Shown in pieces: positions 1 through 8,297 of a DNA stretch of 15,750 nucleotides. Each line of letters starts with the position of its first letter. The stretch's first letter is position 1. The position numbers were made by a program, and so were the translations under genes. Source of the stretch: Candidatus Latescibacter anaerobius SCGC AAA252-E07 (GTDB lineage Bacteria > Latescibacterota > Latescibacteria > Latescibacterales > Latescibacteraceae). The notes under the pieces were generated by a model. It saw only the letters and a list, made by a program, of their open reading frames with translations. It did no database searches and was not told the DNA's origin. The stretch covers positions 1 to 15,750 of the forward strand of contig AQSL01000104.1 of NCBI GenBank assembly GCA_000403035.1. The letters are read 5' to 3'.

Positions 1-2
1 GA

Positions 3-1061
3 GATCCCGCAACCAGGCTTATGATCCCGCGATACGATTTCAATGTGGCTGAAATCGACACGCTGTACCGACTGCAAAAACTCGATATTACCGGGAGTAT
101 TCTTAACAATTCAGAAAACATCAGTTATGATGGAATACTTTCTATAAAAGCATACGGCCCGAAGATTCATAAAACATATACATTAAAAAGTACTACCGTA
201 AACTATTCAATGCCCGGAAAAACGTTTTTTAATGGTGAAATGGGAATTTCTGGTGAAAACTTCACCTTTTCCTTTGTCGTTCCAAAAGACCTTCAATCAG
301 ATATTTCAAAGGCAAAGCAATATGAAAAAGAATCAAATATTATTCTCTTTGCAAGCGGTGATAAGCATGAAGCATCAAAAGTACTCGATGACTTTTATAT
401 CGGCGGTATATACCCCGCTGCTCCTGACGACAGAATCGGTCCCGGTATAAAACTCACGTTTGATGGTAAAAGTTTCGACGATGGCGATTATATCAGACGT
501 CAGCCTACCCTGACCGCTGAAATAACCGATGATTCCGGTATTAATATCATGGGTAACAGAGGACACAACATAAAATTATTGATAGATAAAGCGGAAGTCA
601 TTGTTCTTACCGACCGCTTACGAACAATGAACGGATATTCCAATGGTTTAATCAATTATACGCTTCCGGTACTCACTCCGGGTGAACACGATCTTGAATT
701 TACTGCGTATGATTCTTACAACAATGCTTCGAAAAAAAGCGTGAAAGCTCTTGTTGTCGGCTCGGAAACCGGCGATGTTACCATTAAAAACCTTCTCAAC
801 TATCCCAATCCCATGAGTTCTGATGGTACAACATTCACATTCAGCTTGAATGATGATGTCAGGTCCGCCAATATAAAAATTTATTCACAATCCGGCAGAC
901 TGGTGGACACGGTGAAATGTAAAGCCGAATACGGGTTCAATCATGTTTACTGGAAACCGCCGGTTGTTCTGGCTAACGGGGTGTATTTTTACAAATTGAG
1001 CATTCTCAGTATAAATGGAAGAAAATCTTCAAAAATAGAAAAAATCGTTGTTATGAGATAA
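3..1061 (+). CDS. porU: Type IX secretion system sortase PorU, C-terminal fragment
   Basis: The reading frame is open from base 3, so the gene starts upstream and only about 352 C-terminal residues are present. PorU is a C25 (gingipain-like) peptidase at the outer membrane that removes the C-terminal sorting domain of T9SS cargo and helps attach the cargo to the surface. The first residues read DPATRL, and bases 1-2 are compatible with a preceding Gly. This matches the GDPA-x-RL motif that usually closes the C25 catalytic domain of PorU, so the catalytic His/Cys lie outside the window. A beta-rich Ig-like region follows (about nt 40-770). The last ~95 residues (from about nt 780) form a T9SS/FlgD-like domain with YPNP, IKIYSQSGRLV and ANGVYFYKL, as expected because PorU itself keeps a sorting-like domain. 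The ATG at 21 is internal, not the start. porV begins 25 bases after the stop, consistent with one operon. A different C25 protease with a sorting domain is the main alternative; the porV neighbour favours PorU. Confidence 0.82.
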   Translation, partial: DPATRLMIPRYDFNVAEIDTLYRLQKLDITGSILNNSENISYDGILSIKAYGPKIHKTYTLKSTTVNYSMPGKTFFNGEMGISGENFTFSFVVPKDLQSDISKAKQYEKESNIILFASGDKHEASKVLDDFYIGGIYPAAPDDRIGPGIKLTFDGKSFDDGDYIRRQPTLTAEITDDSGINIMGNRGHNIKLLIDKAEVIVLTDRLRTMNGYSNGLINYTLPVLTPGEHDLEFTAYDSYNNASKKSVKALVVGSETGDVTIKNLLNYPNPMSSDGTTFTFSLNDDVRSANIKIYSQSGRLVDTVKCKAEYGFNHVYWKPPVVLANGVYFYKLSILSINGRKSSKIEKIVVMR

Positions 1062-1070
1062 CAAAACCTT

Positions 1071-1077
1071 AAGGAGG
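1071..1077 (+). promoter_or_regulatory. Shine-Dalgarno site of porV
   Basis: AAGGAGG lies 9 bases before the ATG at 1087. It selects this ATG over the in-frame TTG at 1078, which directly abuts the site and would leave no spacing. Confidence 0.8.
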
Positions 1078-1086
1078 TTGATAAAA

Positions 1087-2124
1087 ATGAAACCTTTTCC
1101 ACTCATCTTGATTACCTTAGCTTTCATTTCCGTTATGGCAGGAACTGCACATGCGACGAACGAAAGCCAGGCGGCTGTTCTCCCTCTCCTGATAGAACCC
1201 GGGGCAAAACAGGCAGGCATGGGCGAAGCGTATTCCGCTATTGCTGATGATGCCACTGCAGGATATTACAATCCTGCCGGTCTTGCATTTCAGGACCGGA
1301 ACAAGAAAAATTTCCAGTTTATGCATCAGAACTGGCTTCCCGCTCTTGCAGATGACCTTTACTATGAGTATCTCGGTTATTCAATGTTTGCCGAGGGCTG
1401 GGGTAACTTTGCAATCAACATTATTTATTTCAATATGGGAGAACAGTCCCGAACAAGCGAGCATTCTCCGGAAGTAATTGGAAAATTCCATTCTTTTGAT
1501 TTCTATGCTTCCGGATCCTATGGCGCAACGATGACTGATAACCTTTCTTTAGGTCTTACGCTCAAAGGTATTTACTCCAAGCTGGCGGACAGGGGTCAGG
1601 GACTCGAAGAAGGAAAAGGTATCGGAACAAGCTTTGCTCTTGATTTCGGGTTGATGTACAAGACCCCTCTGAGGGGATTAACTCTTTCATCGGTCATTCA
1701 TAACCTTGGCCCGAAAATATCCTATATAGATGTAACTCAGGCAGACCCGCTCCCGTTGAACTGGGTTTTCGGAGCTGCGTATATTCCTGTGGACGGCGAA
1801 TTTAATAAACTCACCTTCGTTCTGGATATATATAAACCTCTCGTCCGAAGGCATGGTACACCCATTGAATCTCTCTATAAGGGCTGGTACGATGAGGAAA
1901 AGGAATTTGAGCAGATAGATTTCAAAATCGGTTCCGAATATGTTTACAACAATTTTCTTGCGCTTCGAGCGGGTTATTCTTATGACTATGACGGTGATTT
2001 GAAAAGCCCGACATTCGGTGTTGGCGTTATCTGGGACAGGATAAATGTTGATATCGCATACTATGCCGCTACCGACAATCCGATGCAGGATTCAATCAGG
2101 TTTAGCTTTGCATATAATTTCTAA
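1087..2124 (+). CDS. porV: PorV/LptO-like outer-membrane protein of the type IX secretion system
   Basis: A 345-residue outer-membrane barrel of the PorV/PorQ (FadL-related) family. In characterised T9SS, PorV binds cargo leaving the translocon and hands it to PorU for sorting-domain removal and anchoring. The protein starts with a signal peptide of about 23 residues (MKPFPLI...GTAHA, cut after AHA). Immediately afterwards comes the family signature: EPGAKQAGMGEAY, then AIADDATAGYYNPAGLAF. The rest alternates short hydrophobic and aromatic beta strands and ends in FAYNF, with the terminal aromatic residue expected of a barrel beta-signal. The length fits the family (roughly 330-400 residues). 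It follows porU by 25 bases and precedes the next gene by 10, consistent with co-transcription. A generic PorV/PorQ paralogue is possible, but adjacency to porU makes PorV the best call. Confidence 0.87.
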   Translation: MKPFPLILITLAFISVMAGTAHATNESQAAVLPLLIEPGAKQAGMGEAYSAIADDATAGYYNPAGLAFQDRNKKNFQFMHQNWLPALADDLYYEYLGYSMFAEGWGNFAINIIYFNMGEQSRTSEHSPEVIGKFHSFDFYASGSYGATMTDNLSLGLTLKGIYSKLADRGQGLEEGKGIGTSFALDFGLMYKTPLRGLTLSSVIHNLGPKISYIDVTQADPLPLNWVFGAAYIPVDGEFNKLTFVLDIYKPLVRRHGTPIESLYKGWYDEEKEFEQIDFKIGSEYVYNNFLALRAGYSYDYDGDLKSPTFGVGVIWDRINVDIAYYAATDNPMQDSIRFSFAYNF

Positions 2125-2134
2125 GGATATCATA

Positions 2135-5047
2135 TTGAAAAAATCTTTTTTTATATTTATATGTGCCTTGGGTTTAATTTGTTGCACAATGACCATTCAT
2201 GCGGAGAACTATAAAATTCTTGCATTAAGGGTGGATTTTCCCTATGAAGATCCCGACCATGAGACTACTTCCGGCCGTGGTGTCTTTGATCTCAGAGATT
2301 ATTACAGTGATCAGGATGTACAAAAAGAATATACTCATCCGTGGGATATACCTCCGCATAACAAACGTTATTTCGAAAATCACCTTGAAGCATTACGAAA
2401 TTACTGGCTCGATGTTTCCGAAGGCCGGGTGAACATATCTTATGAGGTCTGGCCAGAAGAGCAGGAAAATGCATACACCATGTCAAAAAAGTTTTACAAG
2501 TACGGGAACGGCCGTTCCAAGGAACAAACATACCAAAAGCTTGTGGATCTTTTCGAAGAAGCGGTAGAAACCTGTAAATCTATCGAAGGAAATGCAGTCG
2601 ATTTCTCACAATTCGACACTTTTCTTATCTTCCATGCGGGTATCGGGAGCGAGACTTCAGGCGGTCTCAATGATATCCCGTCGGCATTCATCTCACGTGA
2701 AGATTTCCTGACCTATACAGGAACTTCCACTCGTATCGACGGCAAAACGATTGATAATGGAATTGTCGTTCCGGAAATGGCAAGTTCTTACGGTAGTGTC
2801 GGTCTTAACGGGGTACTGGTGCAGATGTTCGGTTTCAGGCTGGGGCTCCCATCCTTTTCCAATAACGAGGACGGACTTCCGGGAGCCGGAGGATGGTGCC
2901 TCATGGATACGGGCTCGATGGCATGGGGATACAGGACTCTTGGTTTTATACCGACTCACCCTTCCATCTGGTCAAAGATTGAACTGGGATGGATCGAACC
3001 GGTTGTTGTCACTGCCGATACAACTCTCGATATTGCGGCAACACATATCGATAACGGGCTTCCCCGCGGTGTAAAAATACCCATAAGCGATGATGAATAC
3101 CTGCTCATCGAAAACCGCTTCAATTATGCTCCCCGTGATTCCCTGCCGGAATCCATAACTTATTCGGATTCGGATACATCGGGAGTCTGGATGAAAGTCG
3201 ACCATTACGATGCCTACATTCCGGGCAAGGGAATACTTATCTGGCATGTGAACAACAATATCATCGAAGGAAATAAGACGGATAATACCATAAACGATGA
3301 TTCCTACAGAAGAGGCTTCGACCTGCTTGAAGCCGACGGCCGTCAGGATATCGGAGCACTTTTCAGTTTCGGCGACGAACGCGCGGAATATTCCATAGGC
3401 CATGAGGACGATACTTACAAGCTCAGCGGAGTCAATGTGCTTTCTCCTCGCAGCAACCCGAATTCGGGCAGTATGTGGGGCGCTCAAACGGGAATCACCG
3501 TAACGGTTAACTCTGATCCGGGAGAAATAATGAACATCTCTATAAGCTTCAGAGGTAAGATGAAGGGATTCCCGTTATCGATTGGCGCACAAGATAATAT
3601 GACATCCGTTGATTTAAATGCTGATGGTGTTGATGAGATTATCATATCCGGTGATGATTCGACATATGTTGTTACATCTGGTGGAAATATCGCCGGCACA
3701 TTTTCCGGTATCGGTCATCCTTCGGTTATCTATGATACTCAACGCTTAAAGAATAATCTTGTTATCTATCCGGGCATGGGATATAACATCGTAGGTATGG
3801 AAGATTCCGAACCGGTAGATATCATGCAATGGGGATATGCTATTATTGGTACGTGTACAAATAGTTCTTCGGGAAATATACTCACAACAGAAACGCAATC
3901 CGGCATGAGAATTCTCTTTGATGAAGTACTAAAATGTTGTGATCCGGTAACTCATACTACAAGAATATGGATTTCGAATATGGAAGATCCGGACAGAGAT
4001 TTTAAAATAATTCCCTTTTCCGATACTACTCTGGTTACATCAATAGCTGCTGCAGAAGATTATATAGCGGCGCTTACCGAAAGTAATACTCTCTATCTCG
4101 GTTACGTAGGATATAGTTCCCTTAATCAATACCCGCTTGATATTGAAAAAGCATTCGGTCCTCTTCTTGTAGACCTCGACCGCGATGATGCCTATGAAAC
4201 GGTTATCACTACAGACCGTGAAATTCTGATATTCAACCAGGACGGTTCGTATGAAAGCGCATATTTTCCCGATGAACCGGTCGGTTCTCCTGTTGCCGCA
4301 GATATCGATTCGGACGGGTATCCCGAAATTATTCAATGCACTGTCAAACAGGTGTTCGCTTTCAGGAAAAACGGGGTCATTGTGAATAATTTCCCCTTCA
4401 ACCTGCCGCCCGGCGATGATACTGAAAGAATAACATCTCCGCCGGTCATCGTTGACCTGGATAACGACGGCAGACTTGATGTGGCATGTGCAACTTCGAA
4501 CATGAGAATACTGTCATTTGACCCTGAAGGCCTGTTAACGCCCGGATTTCCCCTTGCAGCCATCGGCGAAATTACTTCATCCCCATGTATTTTCAAGCTT
4601 TCCGACTCTGATGAAATAGGCATTGCATACATCACAACAGATGGAAGACTCATGGCTCATGACCTGATGACAATTGTTGATGATGATATGTACGCCTGGC
4701 CGATGTGGAAAGGCGGGCCGGAATTAACCTCGGCTTTACTCAACAAGAAAATTACTTCCGATGTGACAACTTCCGCGCCTTTCGAGGCATTCTGTTATCC
4801 CAATCCCATTACCGGCAGGACCGGAACATTCAGAATAATCCCTTCCGGCAGGACTGATTGTACGATTACCGTTTATACCGCTGACGGCAGAAAAGTTTTC
4901 GAAAGCTACAGGGGTCTCAACGATATTATTCCGTATGTCCCGAACGAGGTGAGAATGAATACCGCCGATTTTGAAAGCGGTCTCTACATTGCTCTGATTG
5001 AAACACGCCAAAAAACCATTCTCTACAAACTGGGGGTATTGAAGTGA
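2135..5047 (+). CDS. Secreted M6 (immune inhibitor A-like) pseudoprotease with FG-GAP-like repeats and T9SS sorting domain
   Basis: 970 residues from the TTG at 2135, which gives a good signal peptide (MKKSFFIFIC...TMTIHA, cut near residue 23). The open frame extends further upstream but would overlap porV. Only a weak AAGGAT precedes the start. Residues about 25-330 resemble M6 metalloproteases: the DTGSMAWG stretch and the PSIWSKIELGW motif are in place. However, the expected HEFGHxLGLPD zinc site reads QMFGFRLGLPS (residues 230-240), so both zinc His, the catalytic Glu and the following Asp are all replaced. It is therefore probably not an active zinc protease. From about residue 480 there are FG-GAP/VCBS-like units with Ca-loop motifs: DLNADGVDE, DLDRDDAYE, DIDSDGYPE and DLDNDGRLD. 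The final ~90 residues (from about 882) are a T9SS type A sorting domain with CYPNP and FESGLYIALIE. It is a likely surface-exported substrate of the PorU/PorV pair encoded upstream. Its stop overlaps the next start by four bases. Confidence 0.8.
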   Translation: MKKSFFIFICALGLICCTMTIHAENYKILALRVDFPYEDPDHETTSGRGVFDLRDYYSDQDVQKEYTHPWDIPPHNKRYFENHLEALRNYWLDVSEGRVNISYEVWPEEQENAYTMSKKFYKYGNGRSKEQTYQKLVDLFEEAVETCKSIEGNAVDFSQFDTFLIFHAGIGSETSGGLNDIPSAFISREDFLTYTGTSTRIDGKTIDNGIVVPEMASSYGSVGLNGVLVQMFGFRLGLPSFSNNEDGLPGAGGWCLMDTGSMAWGYRTLGFIPTHPSIWSKIELGWIEPVVVTADTTLDIAATHIDNGLPRGVKIPISDDEYLLIENRFNYAPRDSLPESITYSDSDTSGVWMKVDHYDAYIPGKGILIWHVNNNIIEGNKTDNTINDDSYRRGFDLLEADGRQDIGALFSFGDERAEYSIGHEDDTYKLSGVNVLSPRSNPNSGSMWGAQTGITVTVNSDPGEIMNISISFRGKMKGFPLSIGAQDNMTSVDLNADGVDEIIISGDDSTYVVTSGGNIAGTFSGIGHPSVIYDTQRLKNNLVIYPGMGYNIVGMEDSEPVDIMQWGYAIIGTCTNSSSGNILTTETQSGMRILFDEVLKCCDPVTHTTRIWISNMEDPDRDFKIIPFSDTTLVTSIAAAEDYIAALTESNTLYLGYVGYSSLNQYPLDIEKAFGPLLVDLDRDDAYETVITTDREILIFNQDGSYESAYFPDEPVGSPVAADIDSDGYPEIIQCTVKQVFAFRKNGVIVNNFPFNLPPGDDTERITSPPVIVDLDNDGRLDVACATSNMRILSFDPEGLLTPGFPLAAIGEITSSPCIFKLSDSDEIGIAYITTDGRLMAHDLMTIVDDDMYAWPMWKGGPELTSALLNKKITSDVTTSAPFEAFCYPNPITGRTGTFRIIPSGRTDCTITVYTADGRKVFESYRGLNDIIPYVPNEVRMNTADFESGLYIALIETRQKTILYKLGVLK

Positions 5048-8000
5048 ACGTATTGAAATCATGGATATGCATCCAGTTTCTAATGATTTTGTGTGCCGCA
5101 TCGATGTATGCACAGAATCCTTCGCATCTTAAATGGCGTGAATATGAAACCGAGCATTTCATCGTTTACTATCCGGAAGGCCAGGAGTTTACTGCCTATC
5201 AATCGATAGACATAGCGGAAAAAGTCCATGAACCGTTAGTCAAAATGTACGGTGAATTGGATTCCAAAATAAGTATTGTAATCAAGGATAACGAGGATTT
5301 TGCGAACGGAGGGGCATTCTTTTACGATAATAAGATAGAAATTTCAGCCACATCGCTGGATTACGAATTCAGAAGTTATTCGGACTGGCTCTGGAATGTT
5401 GTTACCCATGAACTTACCCACATATACTCTATAAAGCAATCAATGAAGGCTCCGCGCAGTATACCGATGGCATATTATCAGCACTGGGACTACCAGGAGG
5501 AAAAACGTGAGGATGTATTGATCGGTTATCCGAATGTTTTAGTCTCATATCCGGTTCCGATGTTCAATATTCCGGCGTGGTTAGCGGAAGGTGTTGCTCA
5601 ATACCAGGCACGCGGCGCCCGGTTTGATTACTGGGATACACACCGTAACATGATTATCAGGCAGGCAATTCTCCATGATACGCTCATGACACTTGATGAA
5701 ATGAGCATATTCAACTGGACCGGCAGGGGAAACGAAATGGTCTATAATCACGGATTCGGATTGATCAGTTTTATTGCTGAAGAATACGGCGAAGAAAAGA
5801 TTATCGAACTCATGAAAGCTATGAGTTCGTCTACCGCCGTCACGTTCGGTGTAGCATGCCGAAGAGTACTTGGTTTATCGGGGAACGAGCTTCATAATCG
5901 GTGGAAATTACACCTGAAAAAAAAGTATTCCGCTGTGAACGATACACTTGGAAAGATTGTAGATGGTGAGATATTCCGAAAGGGCGGATTTTTGAACGGT
6001 TTTCCGACATGGTCTCCCGATGGTTCAAAGCTTGCATATATATCCAATAAAGGTCAGGATTACAGTATAAGGTCATGTTTTGTGGCAAACCTTCAAAAAA
6101 GCGGATGGCAATGGAAAGACAAGGAAAAACAGGTACAAAAATATCGTGAAGAACTTGAAGAAAAACAACACTCCCTTGAAGATCCCGAAGAGATTGAAAC
6201 CTTTGTATCCACAGCAAAAGGCCAATTTGATATCGCATTTGCTCCCGGTATCCAATCATCGCCGGTCTGGCTGGACGAATGGAATATTCTGTATAATCGA
6301 CGCATGCCTTCGGATAAGTATGGTTCGCACTGGTGGGATATGTACCGTTATGTCATTAATACCGTGGATCCGCGTAAGGGAACAAAAACAAGAATAACCC
6401 ATAATCTGCGCGGTACTTATCCCGATCTTTCTCCTGATAAAAGTAAACTGGTTTTTGTGAAAAACGGTGCCGGTTTGAATAACCTGTTTATCCTTAACAG
6501 GGATGACAATTCCGAGGAACAAATCACATTCTTTCCCGACAGCACCAGATTGTACAGGCCCCGATGGTCGCCTGACGGACAACATATTGTTTTTACGATA
6601 CATCAAGGAAAATACGTTCATATCGCCATGATTGATAAGAACGGCGGTAATTTCAGATACATCGTAACATCTGATGGACAGGACCGTGATCCTGCCTGGT
6701 CTTCGGATGGAAAATCACTTTTCTTTTCCTCGGATGTTACGGGAATTCCAAATATATACCGGATGGATTTCTCCGATGATTCAGTATCCCGTATTACAAA
6801 CGTAATCGGAGGAGCGTTTTCCCCTGCCCCATCGCCATGCGATACGTTACTGGCATTTTCCCATTACGGTTCCGGGGGATATGAAATCAGACTTATGCCT
6901 TTGAGTAAAGGCAAACCTGTCAACGACAGCAGTATCTTTCATAGAGATTTTCAACATGTATCAAATATCAGCTCTCTGCAATTCAATACAGAGGATTCAA
7001 GACCGTACAAAATGAGAACGCTTGACTTCTCAATTATGCCGAGAATTGTGAATGATCGCGGAAATGTAAAACTGGGAACGTATTTAATGAAGAGCGAAGT
7101 GGTAAATAACGGCAATTTTATCTTCGGGGGTGCGGTTTCCCCTGCCAACAGGGACAGTGATCTCTATGCTCTTTTCGAGTATAAAAAGTTTATTCCGACC
7201 GTTTTTATTGAAATGTACCGTGTTACAAGAAGCGTTGACAAAAACGAAAATTTCATGGATGAATTCGGTACAATTATCCAGAAAAGAATTTATGATCTCA
7301 ATGAAGTCGATATGGGTTTAAGGTATACATTCAGGGACAAGCATAATTTTGAAAGCCGTCTTATATACAGCAGATACAATGCGAAACTTGAATACACCCA
7401 CTATCTGACAGGACTTTATATCCATAAACCCTATTATACCTATTCACACGGTTTTGATCTTGCGGCTGTCTATACCCAGGATACTCATATTCGTGCACGT
7501 GACGAGGATATAAATCCGAGAGGCGGTAGAAAAATTCATGTGCGGTATGACCGTAATATTAATTTTTTCCTTGATGACTTTGAATATGTCGGTTTTCTCA
7601 AGGAAAAATATAAGAAGTATCCCTACAACAGTTATTATGCAAACTGGGTGGAACGTATTCCCGTACCGTTAACCAAAAAACATACGCTGAACCTGAGAAC
7701 TCAGCTGTATCTTATCGACCGTCAGGTCGATGATTTCTATGAATTACAACTTGGCGGACCCCGGCAGATGCGCGGCTATACATTTTACAGCTTAAGCGGA
7801 AGAAAAAACATAATGGGTCAGATAATGTACAGGTTTCCGGTTTGGTATGATATGAGAAAAAACGTTCTGTTCTGGTATTTCAATAATCTTTATTTGGGGG
7901 TATTTACAGACATAGGCAAAGCCTGGAACAAACGGAGTCTTAACTGGTCCACAAAAGGATTTAAACGTGACGCCGGTGTGGAACTCAGACTCGATGCATT

Positions 8001-8163
8001 TTCTTTCTATAATTTTCCTACAAGGTTAGAATTATCATTCGCTTACGGCCCTGATAATACATGGATTAAACATTTTGATACCGAAAATTCAAAGATCTAC
8101 TGGAAAAAAGACGATCAGAAACCCTGGAAATTTTATTTCAACATTTTATTTGGATATAATTAA
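5044..8163 (+). CDS. Peptidase MA-like protease / TolB-type propeller / Omp85-like outer-membrane barrel fusion
   Basis: 1039 residues, starting at a GTG that overlaps the previous stop (GTGA), with GGGGG 7 bases upstream, so translation is probably coupled. A signal peptide (to about residue 24, CAASMYA then QNP) is followed by a gluzincin domain with an intact HELTH (residues 122-126) and the third-ligand motif WLAEG (Glu182). This is the layout of the peptidase-MA family. Next come PD40/TolB-like propeller repeats: TWSPDGSKLAYIS near 320, LSPDKSKLVF near 458, RWSPDGQHIVF near 505, AWSSDGKSLFFSS near 550, and a degenerate one near 595. A highly charged insert (about 350-392, KDKEKQVQKYREELEEK) interrupts the propeller after the first repeat. 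Residues about 660-1039 look like a beta barrel with an Omp85-style GGPRQMRGY (904-912) and a last strand ending in FNILFGYN. Predicted topology is protease and propeller N-terminal to an outer-membrane barrel. I cannot tell from sequence whether the protease faces the periplasm or the surface. The substrate is unknown. Confidence 0.78.
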   Translation: MNVLKSWICIQFLMILCAASMYAQNPSHLKWREYETEHFIVYYPEGQEFTAYQSIDIAEKVHEPLVKMYGELDSKISIVIKDNEDFANGGAFFYDNKIEISATSLDYEFRSYSDWLWNVVTHELTHIYSIKQSMKAPRSIPMAYYQHWDYQEEKREDVLIGYPNVLVSYPVPMFNIPAWLAEGVAQYQARGARFDYWDTHRNMIIRQAILHDTLMTLDEMSIFNWTGRGNEMVYNHGFGLISFIAEEYGEEKIIELMKAMSSSTAVTFGVACRRVLGLSGNELHNRWKLHLKKKYSAVNDTLGKIVDGEIFRKGGFLNGFPTWSPDGSKLAYISNKGQDYSIRSCFVANLQKSGWQWKDKEKQVQKYREELEEKQHSLEDPEEIETFVSTAKGQFDIAFAPGIQSSPVWLDEWNILYNRRMPSDKYGSHWWDMYRYVINTVDPRKGTKTRITHNLRGTYPDLSPDKSKLVFVKNGAGLNNLFILNRDDNSEEQITFFPDSTRLYRPRWSPDGQHIVFTIHQGKYVHIAMIDKNGGNFRYIVTSDGQDRDPAWSSDGKSLFFSSDVTGIPNIYRMDFSDDSVSRITNVIGGAFSPAPSPCDTLLAFSHYGSGGYEIRLMPLSKGKPVNDSSIFHRDFQHVSNISSLQFNTEDSRPYKMRTLDFSIMPRIVNDRGNVKLGTYLMKSEVVNNGNFIFGGAVSPANRDSDLYALFEYKKFIPTVFIEMYRVTRSVDKNENFMDEFGTIIQKRIYDLNEVDMGLRYTFRDKHNFESRLIYSRYNAKLEYTHYLTGLYIHKPYYTYSHGFDLAAVYTQDTHIRARDEDINPRGGRKIHVRYDRNINFFLDDFEYVGFLKEKYKKYPYNSYYANWVERIPVPLTKKHTLNLRTQLYLIDRQVDDFYELQLGGPRQMRGYTFYSLSGRKNIMGQIMYRFPVWYDMRKNVLFWYFNNLYLGVFTDIGKAWNKRSLNWSTKGFKRDAGVELRLDAFSFYNFPTRLELSFAYGPDNTWIKHFDTENSKIYWKKDDQKPWKFYFNILFGYN

Positions 8164-8284
8164 TAATACCGTTAAAATTGTATGAAAAAATGAAAAGAGC
8201 CCTGAATATCGAGTAAACGACATGATCACACATAATAATAAGATAAAAAATATGTAACATTTTTGGCAGTATACGCATAATGTA

Positions 8285-8290
8285 AAGGAG
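8285..8290 (+). promoter_or_regulatory. Shine-Dalgarno site after a 134-base AT-rich gap
   Basis: AAGGAG sits 7 bases before the ATG at 8298. The 134-base gap before this gene (8164-8297) is AT-rich and is the longest gap in the + strand block. I see no convincing promoter, hairpin or terminator in it, although an internal promoter is possible. Confidence 0.7.
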
Positions 8291-8297
8291 CAACATT

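Noticed and set aside
2045..2134. Longer N-terminus for the M6-like protein
   Set aside because: It overlaps 80 bases of porV and the residues do not resemble a leader. The TTG at 2135 starts directly at a KK-plus-hydrophobic signal peptide.
2972..3487. 171-residue minus-strand open frame
   Set aside because: It lies wholly inside the M6-like gene, has no ribosome site or recognisable motif, and fits as a codon shadow.
8164..8297. Internal promoter with a Bacteroidota-like -7 element (TAACATTTTTG)
   Set aside because: The element has the wrong spacing compared with TAnnTTTG and no matching -33 element; the region is simply AT-rich.
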